A stretch of DNA of 64,000 bases from Roseiarcus sp963835215 (GTDB lineage Bacteria > Pseudomonadota > Alphaproteobacteria > Rhizobiales > Beijerinckiaceae), in the NCBI GenBank assembly GCA_963835215.1, contig CAWIES010000002.1:1116001-1180000 (forward strand). The letters are read 5' to 3'. The notes under the pieces are model-generated. The model saw nothing but the letters and a program-made list of their open reading frames with translations. It was not told where the DNA came from and searched no databases. Position numbers and translations under genes: made by a program. Numbering within the stretch: position 1 is the stretch's first letter; each line of letters starts with the position of its first letter. Of the stretch, positions 44,705 to 54,689 are shown in pieces.

Positions 44705-44732
44705 CGCTCGTCGCCTTCAGATCTCGGCGCTC

Positions 44733-45861
44733 TCAGCCGGTGCGCCGGCGTCGCCACACGAAGGTGGTGCTCGCCGCGTAGTTCCAGACGACGCCGACCA
44801 GCGCGCCCGCTAACCCAGCGACCCACCACACGCTCTGTTGCTGGAACAGCCAGGAGGCGATGTTGACGTTGGCGATCGCGCCGACGCTGCACAGCAGCGC
44901 GAACAGCGCGAAGCCGCCGATCAGCCCAAGGCCGCGATAGCGATAGGCGCGATAGGTGATCTCGTTGTTGAGCACGAAGTTGCTCGCCATGGCGGCGATC
45001 GTCGCGGCGATCTGGGCGTCGTCGAACCCCCCTGGGCCGCCGCGCTCGATCAGGCCGCACAGCACCAGGAGATGGACGAGGAGGCCGATTGCGCCGATTG
45101 AGGCGAACAGCACGAAGCGGATCGGCAGCAGGCCGCCGGTGGCGTGGTGAACGACGAGGCCGAGAAAATCGATGCCGACCAGCGGCGACAGCTTCGATTC
45201 GCCGGCCTGACGCTGGCCGGAACACGTAAGGCGATCTCGACCGATCTTCAAGCGGCCGCCCGATGAGAGCACCACGTCGACGAGGATCTTGAACCCGTCG
45301 GGCGACAGGCGCGGCGCCAATCGCGCGACGATCTCGCGGCGGGATCATGAAGAAGCCGCTCATCGGGTCGCTGACGGTCGCGCCCGCGACGCGGCGGAAG
45401 AACCATGCGCCGAGCTCGCTGAGCTTCTGACGCGCCGGCGACAGTCCGCCCGCCGCGTTCGGGTCGGCGACGCGCGTGCCGATCGCCAGATCGCCGCGTC
45501 CCTCGACCAGCGCGGCGTACATCTGCGGCAGGATCGCTTCGTCGTGCTGCAGGTCGCCGTCGATCACCGCGACGAAATCGGCGCTCGAGGCGAGCCAGCC
45601 CTCGATCACGGCGCCTGCGAGGCCGAGGCGATTGACCCGGCGGAGGCAGCGCAGGCGCGGATCGCGCCGCGCGATCGCGTAGGCGACGTCAGCCGTGCCG
45701 TCGGGCGAATCGTCGTCGACGACGATCATCTCCCACGGCAGACCCGCGAGCGCCGTCTTCAGGCGCTCGAACAGCACCGGCACGTTGGCCGCTTCGCGAT
45801 AGGTCGGCACGACAACCGACAGGGTCGGCCGATTTTCAGAGGCCGCCGGATCGGATGCCAT
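44733..45861 (-). pseudogene. Polyprenyl-phosphate glycosyltransferase (GT2, DPM1-like) with GtrA-like domain; about four one-base insertions
   Basis: The N-terminal GT2 domain is clear (TLSVVVPTYREAANVPVLFE, VDDDSPDGTADVAYAIARRD, VAVIDGDLQHDEAILPQMYA). The C-terminal part is a GtrA-type four-helix membrane domain (IRFVLFASIGAIGLLVHLLV, ASNFVLNNEITYRAYRY). Extra bases on the plus strand at 45341-45343, 45241-45242, 45228-45229 and 45214 break the frame; between them the expected DGFKILVDVVLSSGGRLKI and VFRPRQAGESKL-like stretch can be read. Corrected length is 374 residues. Such proteins make polyprenyl-P-sugars, donors for GT39 enzymes like the neighbour upstream. Confidence 0.85.
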
Positions 45862-45903
45862 CTCGCGCTCGCTCGGGCGCGCGCGGAGATTCGCGCCGGC
45901 GCC

Positions 45904-47421
45904 TCAACGCGGATACGGCACAGGGAATGCGCGCGTCAAGCCGTGGGCGGGGACCAGCGCCAGCGTGATTGCGTCGCGCCCGCCCCGATGCAGGACCAGG
46001 GATTGGGGCGCGCCGAAGCTGGTAAAATACGGGCCCAGTTCCAGCAGCGTCGCGGTCAGGCGCTGCTCGGGAACCACGATCACCCCGTCCTGGCCGACAA
46101 AACGCGCGCTGTCGTCGATCAGCCCGAATCCGCGCGGATCGTGAGAAAAACAGAAAACCGGCGTTGCCGGGCCAAGCGCCAGCGAGATCTTGCCGGCCTC
46201 GACCCATTTCGTCGCGACGACGAAGGCGTTTCCCTCCGGCAGTTGCGCCGCGCGCAACTCGCCCCAATCCAGCATCTCCAGCGTCGGGTCGACGGCGCCC
46301 GCGGGCAATGGCAAGAGCCGACTCGCCCACCCCGTTGCGGCCTGCGAGGCGGCGAAGATCGCGATCGCGCCGAGCAACCCCGCCAAAACCACCACCGAAC
46401 GCTTCAGGCTGAAATTGGCGGCCCAGGGCTCCTCAAGCCGGGCCCCCAGCAGCGGAAAGACGAAGAACCAGCCGGGCATCGGCCAATGCGGCAGGCCGCG
46501 CGCGCCCCACAGCGGCGTCAGTGTGAAGACGACGATTGGCGGCAGCGCGAGGCAGATCAGAAACAGTCGCCTCTCGTCGACGAAAGCCCTCCGCAGACCG
46601 ATGACGAGCGCGCCAAAGAGCGGGATGAAGATCCACGGCGCCAGCAGCGCGATCTCGCCAAGCAATTGCGCGCCGACCTGCCAGGGGCGCAGCGCGGTCG
46701 CCTTCTCGCCGCGCTCAGTCTGAAACGCGAACGAGACCCAGTGGTGGCTCCAATTCCAGACGATGACCGGCGAAACGATCGCCAACGCGACGAGCGCCGC
46801 GACATAGGGCGCGGGATGGGCGAACCAGTGGCGCTGCCGCGGGCTGAGCGCCAGAAACGCGACGAGCCCGAGCGCGAACAAGACGGCGCTGTATTTCGAC
46901 AGCCCGGCGACGCCGAGCGCGACGCCCACTGCGAGCCAGAGGCCCCAGACCGCGCGTGGGCTCGGCGTGTCGAAGAACAGCGCCGCGAGCGCGAGCGCGG
47001 CGCCGGCGAGCCCGAACAGCAACGGCCCGTCGGGCGTGATCCACGCGCCGGGAGAGGCGAAAAAAAACGGCGACAGGTTGAGCGCGACGAGCGCGACGAG
47101 GCCGGCGCGGGCGTCGAACAGGCGGCGGGTCAGCGCGAACATCAGCCAGCCGGTCGCGGCGAACAGCGCGACGAACGGCAGCCGCGCCGCCTGACCCTCG
47201 CCCAGCGCCAGCGCGGCGAAATGGGCGATCCATTGATGCAGCGGCGGATGATCGAAATAGGAAAGCGCAAGCTGGCGCGAAAGGACCAGCGTATAGGATT
47301 CGTCGTAGCCGAGGCCGATCGTCGCGGCGAAAACAAGCCGCGCGGCGGCGAAAGCGACGATCAGCGCGAGCGCCGTGCGGGCGCTGGCGTTGCGCGCCTC
47401 GCCGGAGAGCGCCAAGGTCAC
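45904..47421 (-). CDS. Glycosyltransferase family 39 (ArnT-like) membrane protein
   Basis: The 505-residue product has many membrane helices and the GT39 motif LGYDESYTLVLSRQLALSYF, then DHPPLHQWIAHF. It probably transfers a sugar from a polyprenyl-phosphate donor to an envelope acceptor. The GT2-GtrA gene directly downstream could make the donor. Its start overlaps the stop of the lysophospholipase-like gene by 4 bases. Confidence 0.87.
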   Translation of the reverse strand: MTLALSGEARNASARTALALIVAFAAARLVFAATIGLGYDESYTLVLSRQLALSYFDHPPLHQWIAHFAALALGEGQAARLPFVALFAATGWLMFALTRRLFDARAGLVALVALNLSPFFFASPGAWITPDGPLLFGLAGAALALAALFFDTPSPRAVWGLWLAVGVALGVAGLSKYSAVLFALGLVAFLALSPRQRHWFAHPAPYVAALVALAIVSPVIVWNWSHHWVSFAFQTERGEKATALRPWQVGAQLLGEIALLAPWIFIPLFGALVIGLRRAFVDERRLFLICLALPPIVVFTLTPLWGARGLPHWPMPGWFFVFPLLGARLEEPWAANFSLKRSVVVLAGLLGAIAIFAASQAATGWASRLLPLPAGAVDPTLEMLDWGELRAAQLPEGNAFVVATKWVEAGKISLALGPATPVFCFSHDPRGFGLIDDSARFVGQDGVIVVPEQRLTATLLELGPYFTSFGAPQSLVLHRGGRDAITLALVPAHGLTRAFPVPYPR

Positions 47422-48380
47422 GAAGCGGCTCGCGCTTTGGCGCCCTCAATCCCAGGAATGAAGGCGTCGAACGCGGCGAAGAACTGGTTGCGAAACACGT
47501 CGCGCTCCATCAGCAGCTCGTGTTCCGCTCCGTCGATGATGACCAGCCGGCCGGCGCGCAGGCGCGAGGCGAAGCGCTCGGTGGCGCGCGTGTCGGTCAC
47601 CCGGTCGGCGCCGGCGGCGATGACCAGGGTCGGGGTCAGGGTGCGACGGGGGAAATCGGGATCCTCGAATTCGCGCATCAGCCGATGCGCGGCGTTGAGC
47701 CAGCCGATGGTCGGGTGGCCGAGCCCCAGCTCGGGGTTGGCCGCGGCGACCCGCGAAGTGCGCTCGTAACGCACCGGATCGGAGGTGAGGCGATTGCCGG
47801 CGAAGGGTTTCGTCGCGCCGATTTGCGATCCGCGGCCCGGGATGAAAACGCCGCCGAGCCCAACCGCGTCGAGCGCATCGACGGCGACGCGCGTCGCGTT
47901 CGGCCATGTCGTTCCGGCGAGCGCGATCATCGGCGAGCAGAGGACGAGGCGCTCCAGCGGGCAGCGCCCCGCGCGCGCGATCGCCAGCAGGATCGCCGCG
48001 CCCATCGAATGGCCGAGGCCAAACCAGGGGCGCGGGCTGGACAGTTCGAGCACCTCGGAGAAAAACGCGACGAAGTCACGTTCATAGAGCGAAAAGTCGT
48101 CGATGTGGCCCTTGCGCGGATTGCGCAACTGCCGCTCGGAGCCGCCTTGCCCGCGCCAGTCGAGGATCGCCACCGAGAGGCCGCGCGCCAGCAGATCCCG
48201 GACGGTCTCGTAATATTTCTCGATGAACTCGGCTCGGCCGGTAAAGATCGCCACCGTGCCGCGCCCGGCGTGCGGGGGGGCCCAACTGACCGCGCGCAGC
48301 AGCACGCCGTCGGCGGTGCGTAGCGCGAACAGAGTCGGGTAGGGCGGGACCGGGTTCTCAGGGGTGGAGACGAGACGCAT
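47418..48380 (-). CDS. Alpha/beta hydrolase, lysophospholipase/monoacylglycerol lipase-like
   Basis: I start at the ATG at 48378-48380 (MRLVSTPENPVPPYPTLFAL), giving 320 residues; an extension to 48689 is antisense to ispE and arginine-rich. The fold shows the serine elbow GLGHSMGAAILLAIA, a preceding DWRGQGGSERQLRNPRKGHI (PldB-type), and a late catalytic His in DGAEHELLMERD. The likely substrate is a lysophospholipid or monoglyceride. It is upstream of GT39 in the same operon. Confidence 0.9.
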   Translation of the reverse strand: MRLVSTPENPVPPYPTLFALRTADGVLLRAVSWAPPHAGRGTVAIFTGRAEFIEKYYETVRDLLARGLSVAILDWRGQGGSERQLRNPRKGHIDDFSLYERDFVAFFSEVLELSSPRPWFGLGHSMGAAILLAIARAGRCPLERLVLCSPMIALAGTTWPNATRVAVDALDAVGLGGVFIPGRGSQIGATKPFAGNRLTSDPVRYERTSRVAAANPELGLGHPTIGWLNAAHRLMREFEDPDFPRRTLTPTLVIAAGADRVTDTRATERFASRLRAGRLVIIDGAEHELLMERDVFRNQFFAAFDAFIPGIEGAKARAAS

Positions 48381-48450
48381 TGTCTGGGGGCTCGCTCGGC
48401 TGGGCTGCGCCGTCTTATAGGACCGCGCCTCCGGCGCTGCAAAACTCGCC

Positions 48451-49332
48451 TTAACGCAGCAGCGTTGCGTGCACCCACCAACCGGGATGGGCGATGACGA
48501 GCGCGTGCGCCGCGCGCACGGCGGCGCCGCGATCTTTAAACAGCGCAAAGCAGGTCGCACCGGAACCTGACATGCGGGCGAACTGCGCGCCCGAGGCGCG
48601 GGTAAGCGCATCGAGCGCTTTGCCGATCGCCGGCGCGAGCTGCGCCGCCGCCTCCTGCAGATCGTTGCGGCCGCCTTTGAGCGCTGCAATCGCGGGCGCG
48701 GTCTCGCTCAGCCGCTCTGGCCGCGGCGAAGGCGTCGCTCCGGTCGAAGCGCCGGGCGGCAGGGCAAGCGCGGCGAAAACGGCGGCGGTCGACACCGCCA
48801 CCCCCGGATTGGCGAGTACGGCGAACAGCGGCGCGAGCCCGAGCTCAGGACCGAGCCGCTCGCCCCGCCCCGCCATCAGTCGCGCGCGCGGCGCAAGGCA
48901 GACCGGCACGTCGGCGCCGACCGCGGCGGCGGCTTGGTAGAGGCGCTCGTCGTCGGGCGCGAGCGCGTTCTCTTGGGCCAGCGCGCGCAGGGCGGCGGCG
49001 GCGTCGCTCGAGCCACCGCCAATCCCCGCAGCGACTGGCAGAGTCTTGTGAAGCCAGAAGCGCCCGAGACGCAGCCCGGGGACGCGTTCGGCGAGGGCTT
49101 CGGCCGCGCGCAAGACGAGATTGTCTTGCAGCGGTCCCGACGATCGCGCGCTCGGCCCGTCGACCTCTAGCGAGAGCGTTGGACCCGGCGTGAAGCCGAG
49201 CCAATCGCAGCAGCCGGCGAAGGCGACGATGCTGTCGAGCTCGTGCCATCCTTCGGCGTTGCGGCCAAGAACGTGCAGCGTCAGGTTGATCTTGGCCGGC
49301 GCGCGCCAGAGCCGCGGCGGTTGTCGTTGCAA
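48451..49332 (-). CDS. ispE: 4-(cytidine 5'-diphospho)-2-C-methyl-D-erythritol kinase
   Basis: IspE catalyses the ATP-dependent step of the MEP isoprenoid pathway. The 293-residue GHMP kinase has the N-terminal APAKINLTLHVLGRNAEGWH, the ATP motif LPVAAGIGGGSSDAAAALRA, and a C-terminal ARMSGSGATCFALF. It is complete. It follows the TPR gene by 3 bases, so the two are probably co-transcribed. Confidence 0.95.
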   Translation of the reverse strand: MQRQPPRLWRAPAKINLTLHVLGRNAEGWHELDSIVAFAGCCDWLGFTPGPTLSLEVDGPSARSSGPLQDNLVLRAAEALAERVPGLRLGRFWLHKTLPVAAGIGGGSSDAAAALRALAQENALAPDDERLYQAAAAVGADVPVCLAPRARLMAGRGERLGPELGLAPLFAVLANPGVAVSTAAVFAALALPPGASTGATPSPRPERLSETAPAIAALKGGRNDLQEAAAQLAPAIGKALDALTRASGAQFARMSGSGATCFALFKDRGAAVRAAHALVIAHPGWWVHATLLR

Positions 49333-49335
49333 AGC

Positions 49336-51131
49336 CTAGCCGCCACCGTTCTGGGCAGGGGCGGCGTCGGGGGCGGGGGACGCCACAGGCGCCGGCGCCG
49401 GCGCGATCGCCACGTCAGGCAGGCCGGACTCGATCTTCTGCAAGATCTTCGGCAGGTCTTCGGGCTCCGGCCCCATGTCGCGGGCGTGGTTCCACTGGAA
49501 GTGCGCCTCGATCTTGCGATCGACCCGCCAATAGGCGTCGCCGAGGTGATCGTTGACCACTGGGTCGGCCGGCTTGAGGTCGATGGCCTTCTCGAGTTCG
49601 TCGGCCGCTTCCTGGTAATGGCCGAGCTTGTAATGAGCCCAGCCGAGACTGTCGACAATGTAGCCGTCGTTGGGCCTGAGATCGACGGCGCGGCGCAGCA
49701 TCTTGAACGCCTCGTCGAGATTGACACCCTGGTCGACCCACGAATAGCCGAGATAGTTGAGCACCTGCGGCTGGTCGGGGAACAGTTCGAGCGCCTTCTT
49801 GAAATCGGCTTCCGCTTTTGGCCATTGCTTGGCTCGCTCGAAGCAGATGCCGCGGAAGTAGAACAGCGTCCAGTTGCTGCGGTCGGGCGTTCCCAGCAGC
49901 CCGATCGCCTTGTCGTAGGAAGCGGCGGCGTCTTCGTAGGCTTTTGCCGAGCGTTGCAGGCTGCCGAGCGCGCTCCACGCGTCGGGGTCGCTCGGATGAG
50001 CGGCGACGATGGCGCGCATTTTCGTCGGTCGCTTCGTCGGTGCGCCCGAGCGAGTCGAGCTCCAGCGCCGACTGGATTTCGGCGCTCTCGCGCATCGGCG
50101 AAGTCGCGGGAACCAGGCCATAGGCGCGGATCGCCTCGTCGCTGCGCTTGAGGTCCTCGAACAGATTGGCGACGGTGACCGCCGCCAGATCGTGGTCGGG
50201 TTTGAGAAAGAGCGCGAGACGCAGATAGATCAGCGCCGCCAGCTCGTCGCCCTGATGGTTGCCGGCGCCCCCAAGGCCGTAGAGCGCTTCGGCGGCGCCG
50301 TCGCGCGCGCTGCGCACCAGCGGCGCCAACGGCTTGCCGGCGTTCAAATCGGCAAGCGCGGCGACGATCACCGGGTGATTGGGGATCAGCAGGCTGAATT
50401 GGGCGTAGACCTTCTTCGCCCCATCGACGTCGCCGTGGCGGGCGAGGCAGCGGGCGTAGGCGTCGGCAAGACGCAAAGTGTTCTTGTCGGCGTCATAGGC
50501 CGCCTTGAGCCGGCGCTCGGCCTCGAATCCGATTGCCCAGCAGATCGGCGATCAGGCCGGCGTGGTAGTCGCGAAACACCGCCAAGGCCGGCTCGTGGAT
50601 GTGGTCGAGCGTATCGAGCGCATGGCGCTGGTCGCCAGCGCCGGCAAAGGCCCAAGCGGTGAGCAGGGTCGTCGTGACGTCGTGGGCCTTGCCCGCTTCC
50701 CCGGAGGCGAACTGCGTGCGCGCGGCGACGAACTGGCCCTCGCCAATCGCGCGCGCGCCGAGCGCCAGTCGCGCCAGGCTGTTGTTGGGATCGCGAGCGA
50801 CCAGCCGCTCGGCGAGGGGAAAGCCGTCAGTGACATCGCCATCGGCGAGGGCTGCGGCGAAGGCGCGCTCGACGAGATCGACATTGTGCGGATCGGCGCG
50901 CAGCGCTTCGCGCGAAAAGATCGCGGCGGCGGCGGTGTCGCGGTCGGCGCCGGCGACCATCGCCGAAAGGTAATTGCCCGACTGGGTCTGGCCGATCTCG
51001 ACCGATGGCGTGGCGTCTGGGGGCGTGGGACTGGCCCCGGCCGCCGCGAGGAAGGCCAATGTGCCTCCTGTCGCGAGCAGAGCGCGGAGCAGGGCGGAGC
51101 GGGCGCGGATCGGCGCGAAGATTTCAGGCAC
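49336..51131 (-). pseudogene. Tetratricopeptide repeat protein (two one-base frameshifts)
   Basis: The product starts with a signal-like segment (residues 10-35) and is then built of TPR units (REALRADPHNVDLVERAFAA, DAWSALGSLQRSAKAYEDAA, LFYFRGICFERAKQWPKAEA, DGYIVDSLGWAHYKLGHYQE) with a proline/alanine-rich tail. An extra base at 50531-50532 and another at 50023 break the frame. Corrected length is 597 residues. Such TPR proteins are common periplasmic or membrane-bound scaffolds in rhizobia, and the gene is widely found beside ispE. Partner proteins are unknown. Confidence 0.88.
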
Positions 51132-51267
51132 GATGCGGGTGTCCCTTTCGTGGCGCGGCGGCGCGGCGCGGCGCGGAGAGTCTTACTGACGAAAATCTTA
51201 CAGGAGAAAGCTTGGCGGGCAAACGTGGCGGTTTCGCGCCAAGTCGCCATTCTTTGGCCGCCGTCCC

Positions 51268-52945
51268 TCACATGTCGGGGTAGTTCGGTCCGCCGCCGCC
51301 TTCGGGCGGCGTCCAGTCGATGTTCTGCGCGGGGTCCTTAATATCGCAGGTCTTACAGTGCACGCAGTTCTGCGCGTTGATGACGAAATGCGGATCGAGG
51401 CGCTTGGCCTCGTCGCCATAGACGACCTCGTAAACGCCGGCCGGGCAATAGAGGCGCGCCGGCTCGCCGTAACGCGGCAGGTTGTCGCGAATCGGCACGA
51501 GCGGATCGCGCAGGCGCAGATGGACCGGCTGGTCCTCCTCGTGATTGGTGTTGGAGAGGAAGACCGACGAGGGCTTGTCGAAGGTAATTTTTCCGTCGGG
51601 CCTGGGATAGACGATTGGCGTGACGTCGCTGAGCGGCAGAAGCGTGTCGCAGTCGCGCTTGCCGTGCTTGAGCGTGCCAAAGAGCGAGACGCCAAACAGT
51701 CGAATTCGTCCACATGTCGAGCGCGCCGCAGGCGACGCCGAGCGCGAGGCCGAGCTTCGACCACAGCGGCTTGACGTTGCGCACCGTGTAAAGGTCGCGG
51801 CCGATGTCGGAGCTGCGCCACGAACCTTCGTAGGCGGCGAGTTCGTCGTTGCGGCGCCCCGCCGCCAGCGCCTCGTGCGCCGCCTCGGCCGCCAGCATGC
51901 CCGAAAGGATCGCGTTGTGCGAACCCTTGATGCGCGGCACGTTCATGAAGCCCGCGGCGCAGCCGATCAGTGCGCCGCCGGGAAAGACAAGTTTGGGAAC
52001 CGACTGCCAGCCGCCCTCGGTGAGCGCACGCGCGCCATAGGCGATGCGCTTGCCACCTTCGAACACGCCGCGGATCAGCGGATGGGTTTTGAAGCGCTGG
52101 AATTCGTCGAACGGCGACAGGGTGGGGTTGGTGTAGTCGAGGTGGACCACGAAGCCGACCGAGACCAGGTTGTCGTCGTAATGATAGAGGAACGAGCCGC
52201 CGGAGGCGCCGCCGCCGAGCGGCCAGCCGAAGCTGTGTTGCGACAGTCCGGGCTCGAAGCGAGCGGGATCGACCTGCCAGACCTCCTTCAGACCGATGCC
52301 GAACTTCTGCGGCTCGCGCCCTTCGGCGAGAGCAAAACGGGCGATCGCCTGTTTGCTGAGCGAGCCGCGCGCGCCCTCGGCGAGCAACACGTATTTGCCG
52401 CGCAATTCCATGCCGCGCGTGAAGCTCGGCTTGGGCGCGCCGTCGCGCCCGACGCCCATGTCGCCGGTGGCGACGCCGACGATTTCGCCATTGTCGCCAG
52501 TGAGCAGCTCGACCGCGGCGAAGCCCGGGTAGATTTCGACCCCAAGGGCTTCGGCGCGCGCGCCCAGCCAGCGGGCGAGGGCGCCCAACGAACCGATAAA
52601 ATTGCCGTGATTGCTCATCAGCGGCGGCATCGGCCAGTTCGGCAGGCGAACGCCGGCCGCGGGGCTGAGAAACAGAAAGCGATCGGCGGTGACGAGGGTC
52701 TTTAGCGGCCGCTCAGGGTCGTCACGCCAGTCCGGCAGCAGACGGTCGAGACCGATCGGATCGACGATCGCGCCCGAAAGAATATGCGCGCCGACGCTCG
52801 AGCCCTTTTCGACCACCACCACGGTGAGGCCGGCGTCGAGCTGCTTGAGGCGGATCGCCGCCGCCAATCCGGCCGGACCCGCGCCGACGACGACGACGTC
52901 ATAGTCCATCGCCTCGCGGGCGGGGAGTTCGTCTGCTTGAGCCAT
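51268..52945 (-). pseudogene. Electron transfer flavoprotein-ubiquinone oxidoreductase (one-base frameshift)
   Basis: ETF-QO passes electrons from acyl-CoA dehydrogenases through ETF to ubiquinone. The N-terminal FAD motif (YDVVVVGAGPAGLAAAIRLK) and substrate domain are intact. An extra base at 51700 breaks the frame after LDMWTNS; the C-terminal part, with the 4Fe-4S cluster motif (NAQNCVHCKTCDIKDPAQNI), continues in the next frame to TGA at 51268-51270. Corrected length is 558 residues, normal for ETF-QO. This is a housekeeping enzyme, so a sequence error is the likeliest explanation. Confidence 0.92.
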
Positions 52946-53091
52946 CTTCGCTCTCGTGCGGCGGGTCGAGCCGGAGCGCGCCCGCCGGATTCGTTGTGCC
53001 TAAATGCGCGGATCGCGCGGGAAAGTCGACCCCCTTCGACCCGGCGCCGCGCCCATGCTAGAAACGGCGAGCCTCTCCAGCTCGTGTTTGC

Positions 53092-53958
53092 ATGAATCCG
53101 CCTGAAAAATCGCGCGCCCTGACCCCCGCCGCCGCCGGCGAAGTTCTGCGCTGGTGGAGCGAGGCGGGCGTCGATCTCGCGCTCGACCAAACGCCGCACG
53201 ACCGCTTCGCCGAAAGCGCCGCGCCGCCCCCGCGTCGCGTGGCGGCGTCGCGCGTCGAAGACAGGCAATCGCCGCGAGCCGAAGAAAGCCCCGCGCCGCG
53301 AGCGCACGAGACTTCCACGCCGGCCTCGGTCGCCGCGCCAGACGAAGCGGCGCGCTCGGCGCGCGAAATCGCCGCCAGCGCAGAGACCCTCGAAGCGCTG
53401 CGCACCGCGCTCGATCGTTTCGAGGGCTGCGGCCTAAAGGCGACCGCGACCCAGCTCGTCTTCGCCGACGGCGCGCCCGGCGCGCGGGTGATGCTGGTCG
53501 GCGAGGCGCCGGGCGGGGATGAGGATCGCATCGGGCGCCCGTTCGTCGGCCGCGCCGGTCAACTCCTCGACCGCATGCTCGCCGCGATCGGTCTCGATCG
53601 AACCCAAGTCTACATCGCCAATGTTGTGCCGTGGCGCCCGCCGGGCAATCGCACGCCGACGCCGCAGGAGACTTCGGTCTGCCTGCCCTTCATGCGCCGA
53701 CAGATCGCGCTCGCCGCCCCGCGGCTGCTCGTCTGCCTTGGCGGCTCGGCGACCCAGACGCTGCTCGGCGTCAAGGATGGCATCACCCGTTCGCGGGGCG
53801 TCTGGCGCGACTATGTCGGCGAGGACGGCGCGTCAATCCCGGCGCTGCCGATGTTCCACCCCGCCTACCTGCTGCGTCAGCCCGCCGCCAAGCGTCAGGC
53901 CTGGGCGGATTTGCGCAAGCTCGCGCGGGCGTTGGAAGAGATGGGCGGCGCGGAATAA
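53092..53958 (+). CDS. Uracil-DNA glycosylase, family 4 (iron-sulfur type)
   Basis: The enzyme removes uracil from DNA. The 288-residue product has an 80-residue alanine/proline-rich N-terminal extension. The family 4 core follows: FEGCGLKATATQLVFADG (cluster Cys), GEAPGGDEDRIGRPFVGRAG (active site), YIANVVPWRPPGNRTP, and the C-terminal MFHPAYLLRQPA. Length and motifs are complete. It is preceded by 146 bp without features and followed by a repeat element at 53961. Confidence 0.92.
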   Translation: MNPPEKSRALTPAAAGEVLRWWSEAGVDLALDQTPHDRFAESAAPPPRRVAASRVEDRQSPRAEESPAPRAHETSTPASVAAPDEAARSAREIAASAETLEALRTALDRFEGCGLKATATQLVFADGAPGARVMLVGEAPGGDEDRIGRPFVGRAGQLLDRMLAAIGLDRTQVYIANVVPWRPPGNRTPTPQETSVCLPFMRRQIALAAPRLLVCLGGSATQTLLGVKDGITRSRGVWRDYVGEDGASIPALPMFHPAYLLRQPAAKRQAWADLRKLARALEEMGGAE

Positions 53959-53960
53959 CG

Positions 53961-53986
53961 CCCCTTCTCCGCGCAGCGGGGAAGGG
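53961..53986. repeat. Short GC palindrome after the uracil-DNA glycosylase gene
   Basis: CCCCTTCTCCGC, GCA, GCGGGGAAGGG form an imperfect stem. The same opening sequence starts the larger element at 56404. Confidence 0.65.
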
Positions 53987-54129
53987 CGCCGCGCGGCGAA
54001 GTGAATGTCCGCTCTGGCGCCGTCAATCCTCTTGCGGTAGCATTTCGATCGAACCGCTGGGCGGCGATGGTTTGGCGGCGCGAGAAATTAACACGGGGGA
54101 GAGTCGTCTTGGACACCGGGAGAGACGCC

Positions 54130-54645
54130 GTGCTGCGAGCGTTGAAATTGGGAGCTGCGCTCGCCTTGGCGTGCTCCCTTGCCGCCTGCTCATCGTTCGA
54201 CTTCGGATGGCTTGGGAATTCGTCGCCCCCGCCCCCGACCTCCCCGCCGCCGGCGCCGGCGGCCTCGTTCACAATTCTGCCGGCCGCTCCGCTCGTCGGC
54301 CGATGGGGCCTTGCCTCCTTCCGTGACCCGAAGGATCGCGCGCGCACCGAGAAGATGGCGCAGGTGCAATGCAAGAACCCCTATGTCATCGCCAAGGGGC
54401 CGACCGATGGCGTGATGATGCATGTCGCCGACGATCCCGACATGCACGAGCTCGCGCTGAAGAAGGGCGCTGACGGCAAGACCTACCTCGGCTTCAACGC
54501 GCCGCCCGGCGATCCTGCCGACCGCGAAGTGGTCGAGATGACGCCCAAGCTGCTGGTGATGCGTTTTGTCGATCCCGATGCGAACAGTCGCTATGGGACG
54601 TTCGTCTATGTAAGGTGCCCGCCGGGAAAGCCACCGGCAAAGTGA
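54130..54645 (+). CDS. Putative lipoprotein of unknown function
   Basis: I choose GTG at 54130, with GGGAGAG 5 bases upstream, which makes a proper lipoprotein signal (MLRALKLGAALALACSLAAC, lipobox LAAC). A longer frame from 54001 would bury the signal. The mature part starts with a proline-rich stretch, then GRWGLASFRDPKDRARTEKM and CKNPYVIAKGPTDGVMMH, and ends VRCPPGKPPAK; total 171 residues. I do not recognise the family. It precedes the L,D-transpeptidase gene by 44 bases, so a cell-envelope role is plausible. Confidence 0.75.
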   Translation: MLRALKLGAALALACSLAACSSFDFGWLGNSSPPPPTSPPPAPAASFTILPAAPLVGRWGLASFRDPKDRARTEKMAQVQCKNPYVIAKGPTDGVMMHVADDPDMHELALKKGADGKTYLGFNAPPGDPADREVVEMTPKLLVMRFVDPDANSRYGTFVYVRCPPGKPPAK

Positions 54646-54689
54646 GCGGCGTCGCCGCCGCGAGCGACTGACGAGGAGAGCGGCTGGCG

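Noticed and set aside
45289..47769. A very long plus-strand open frame (826 codons) opposite the glycosyltransferase genes
   Set aside because: Its translation is arginine/glutamine/aspartate-rich with no domain, while the minus strand encodes a clear GT2 and GT39. It is an antisense frame of GC-rich DNA.
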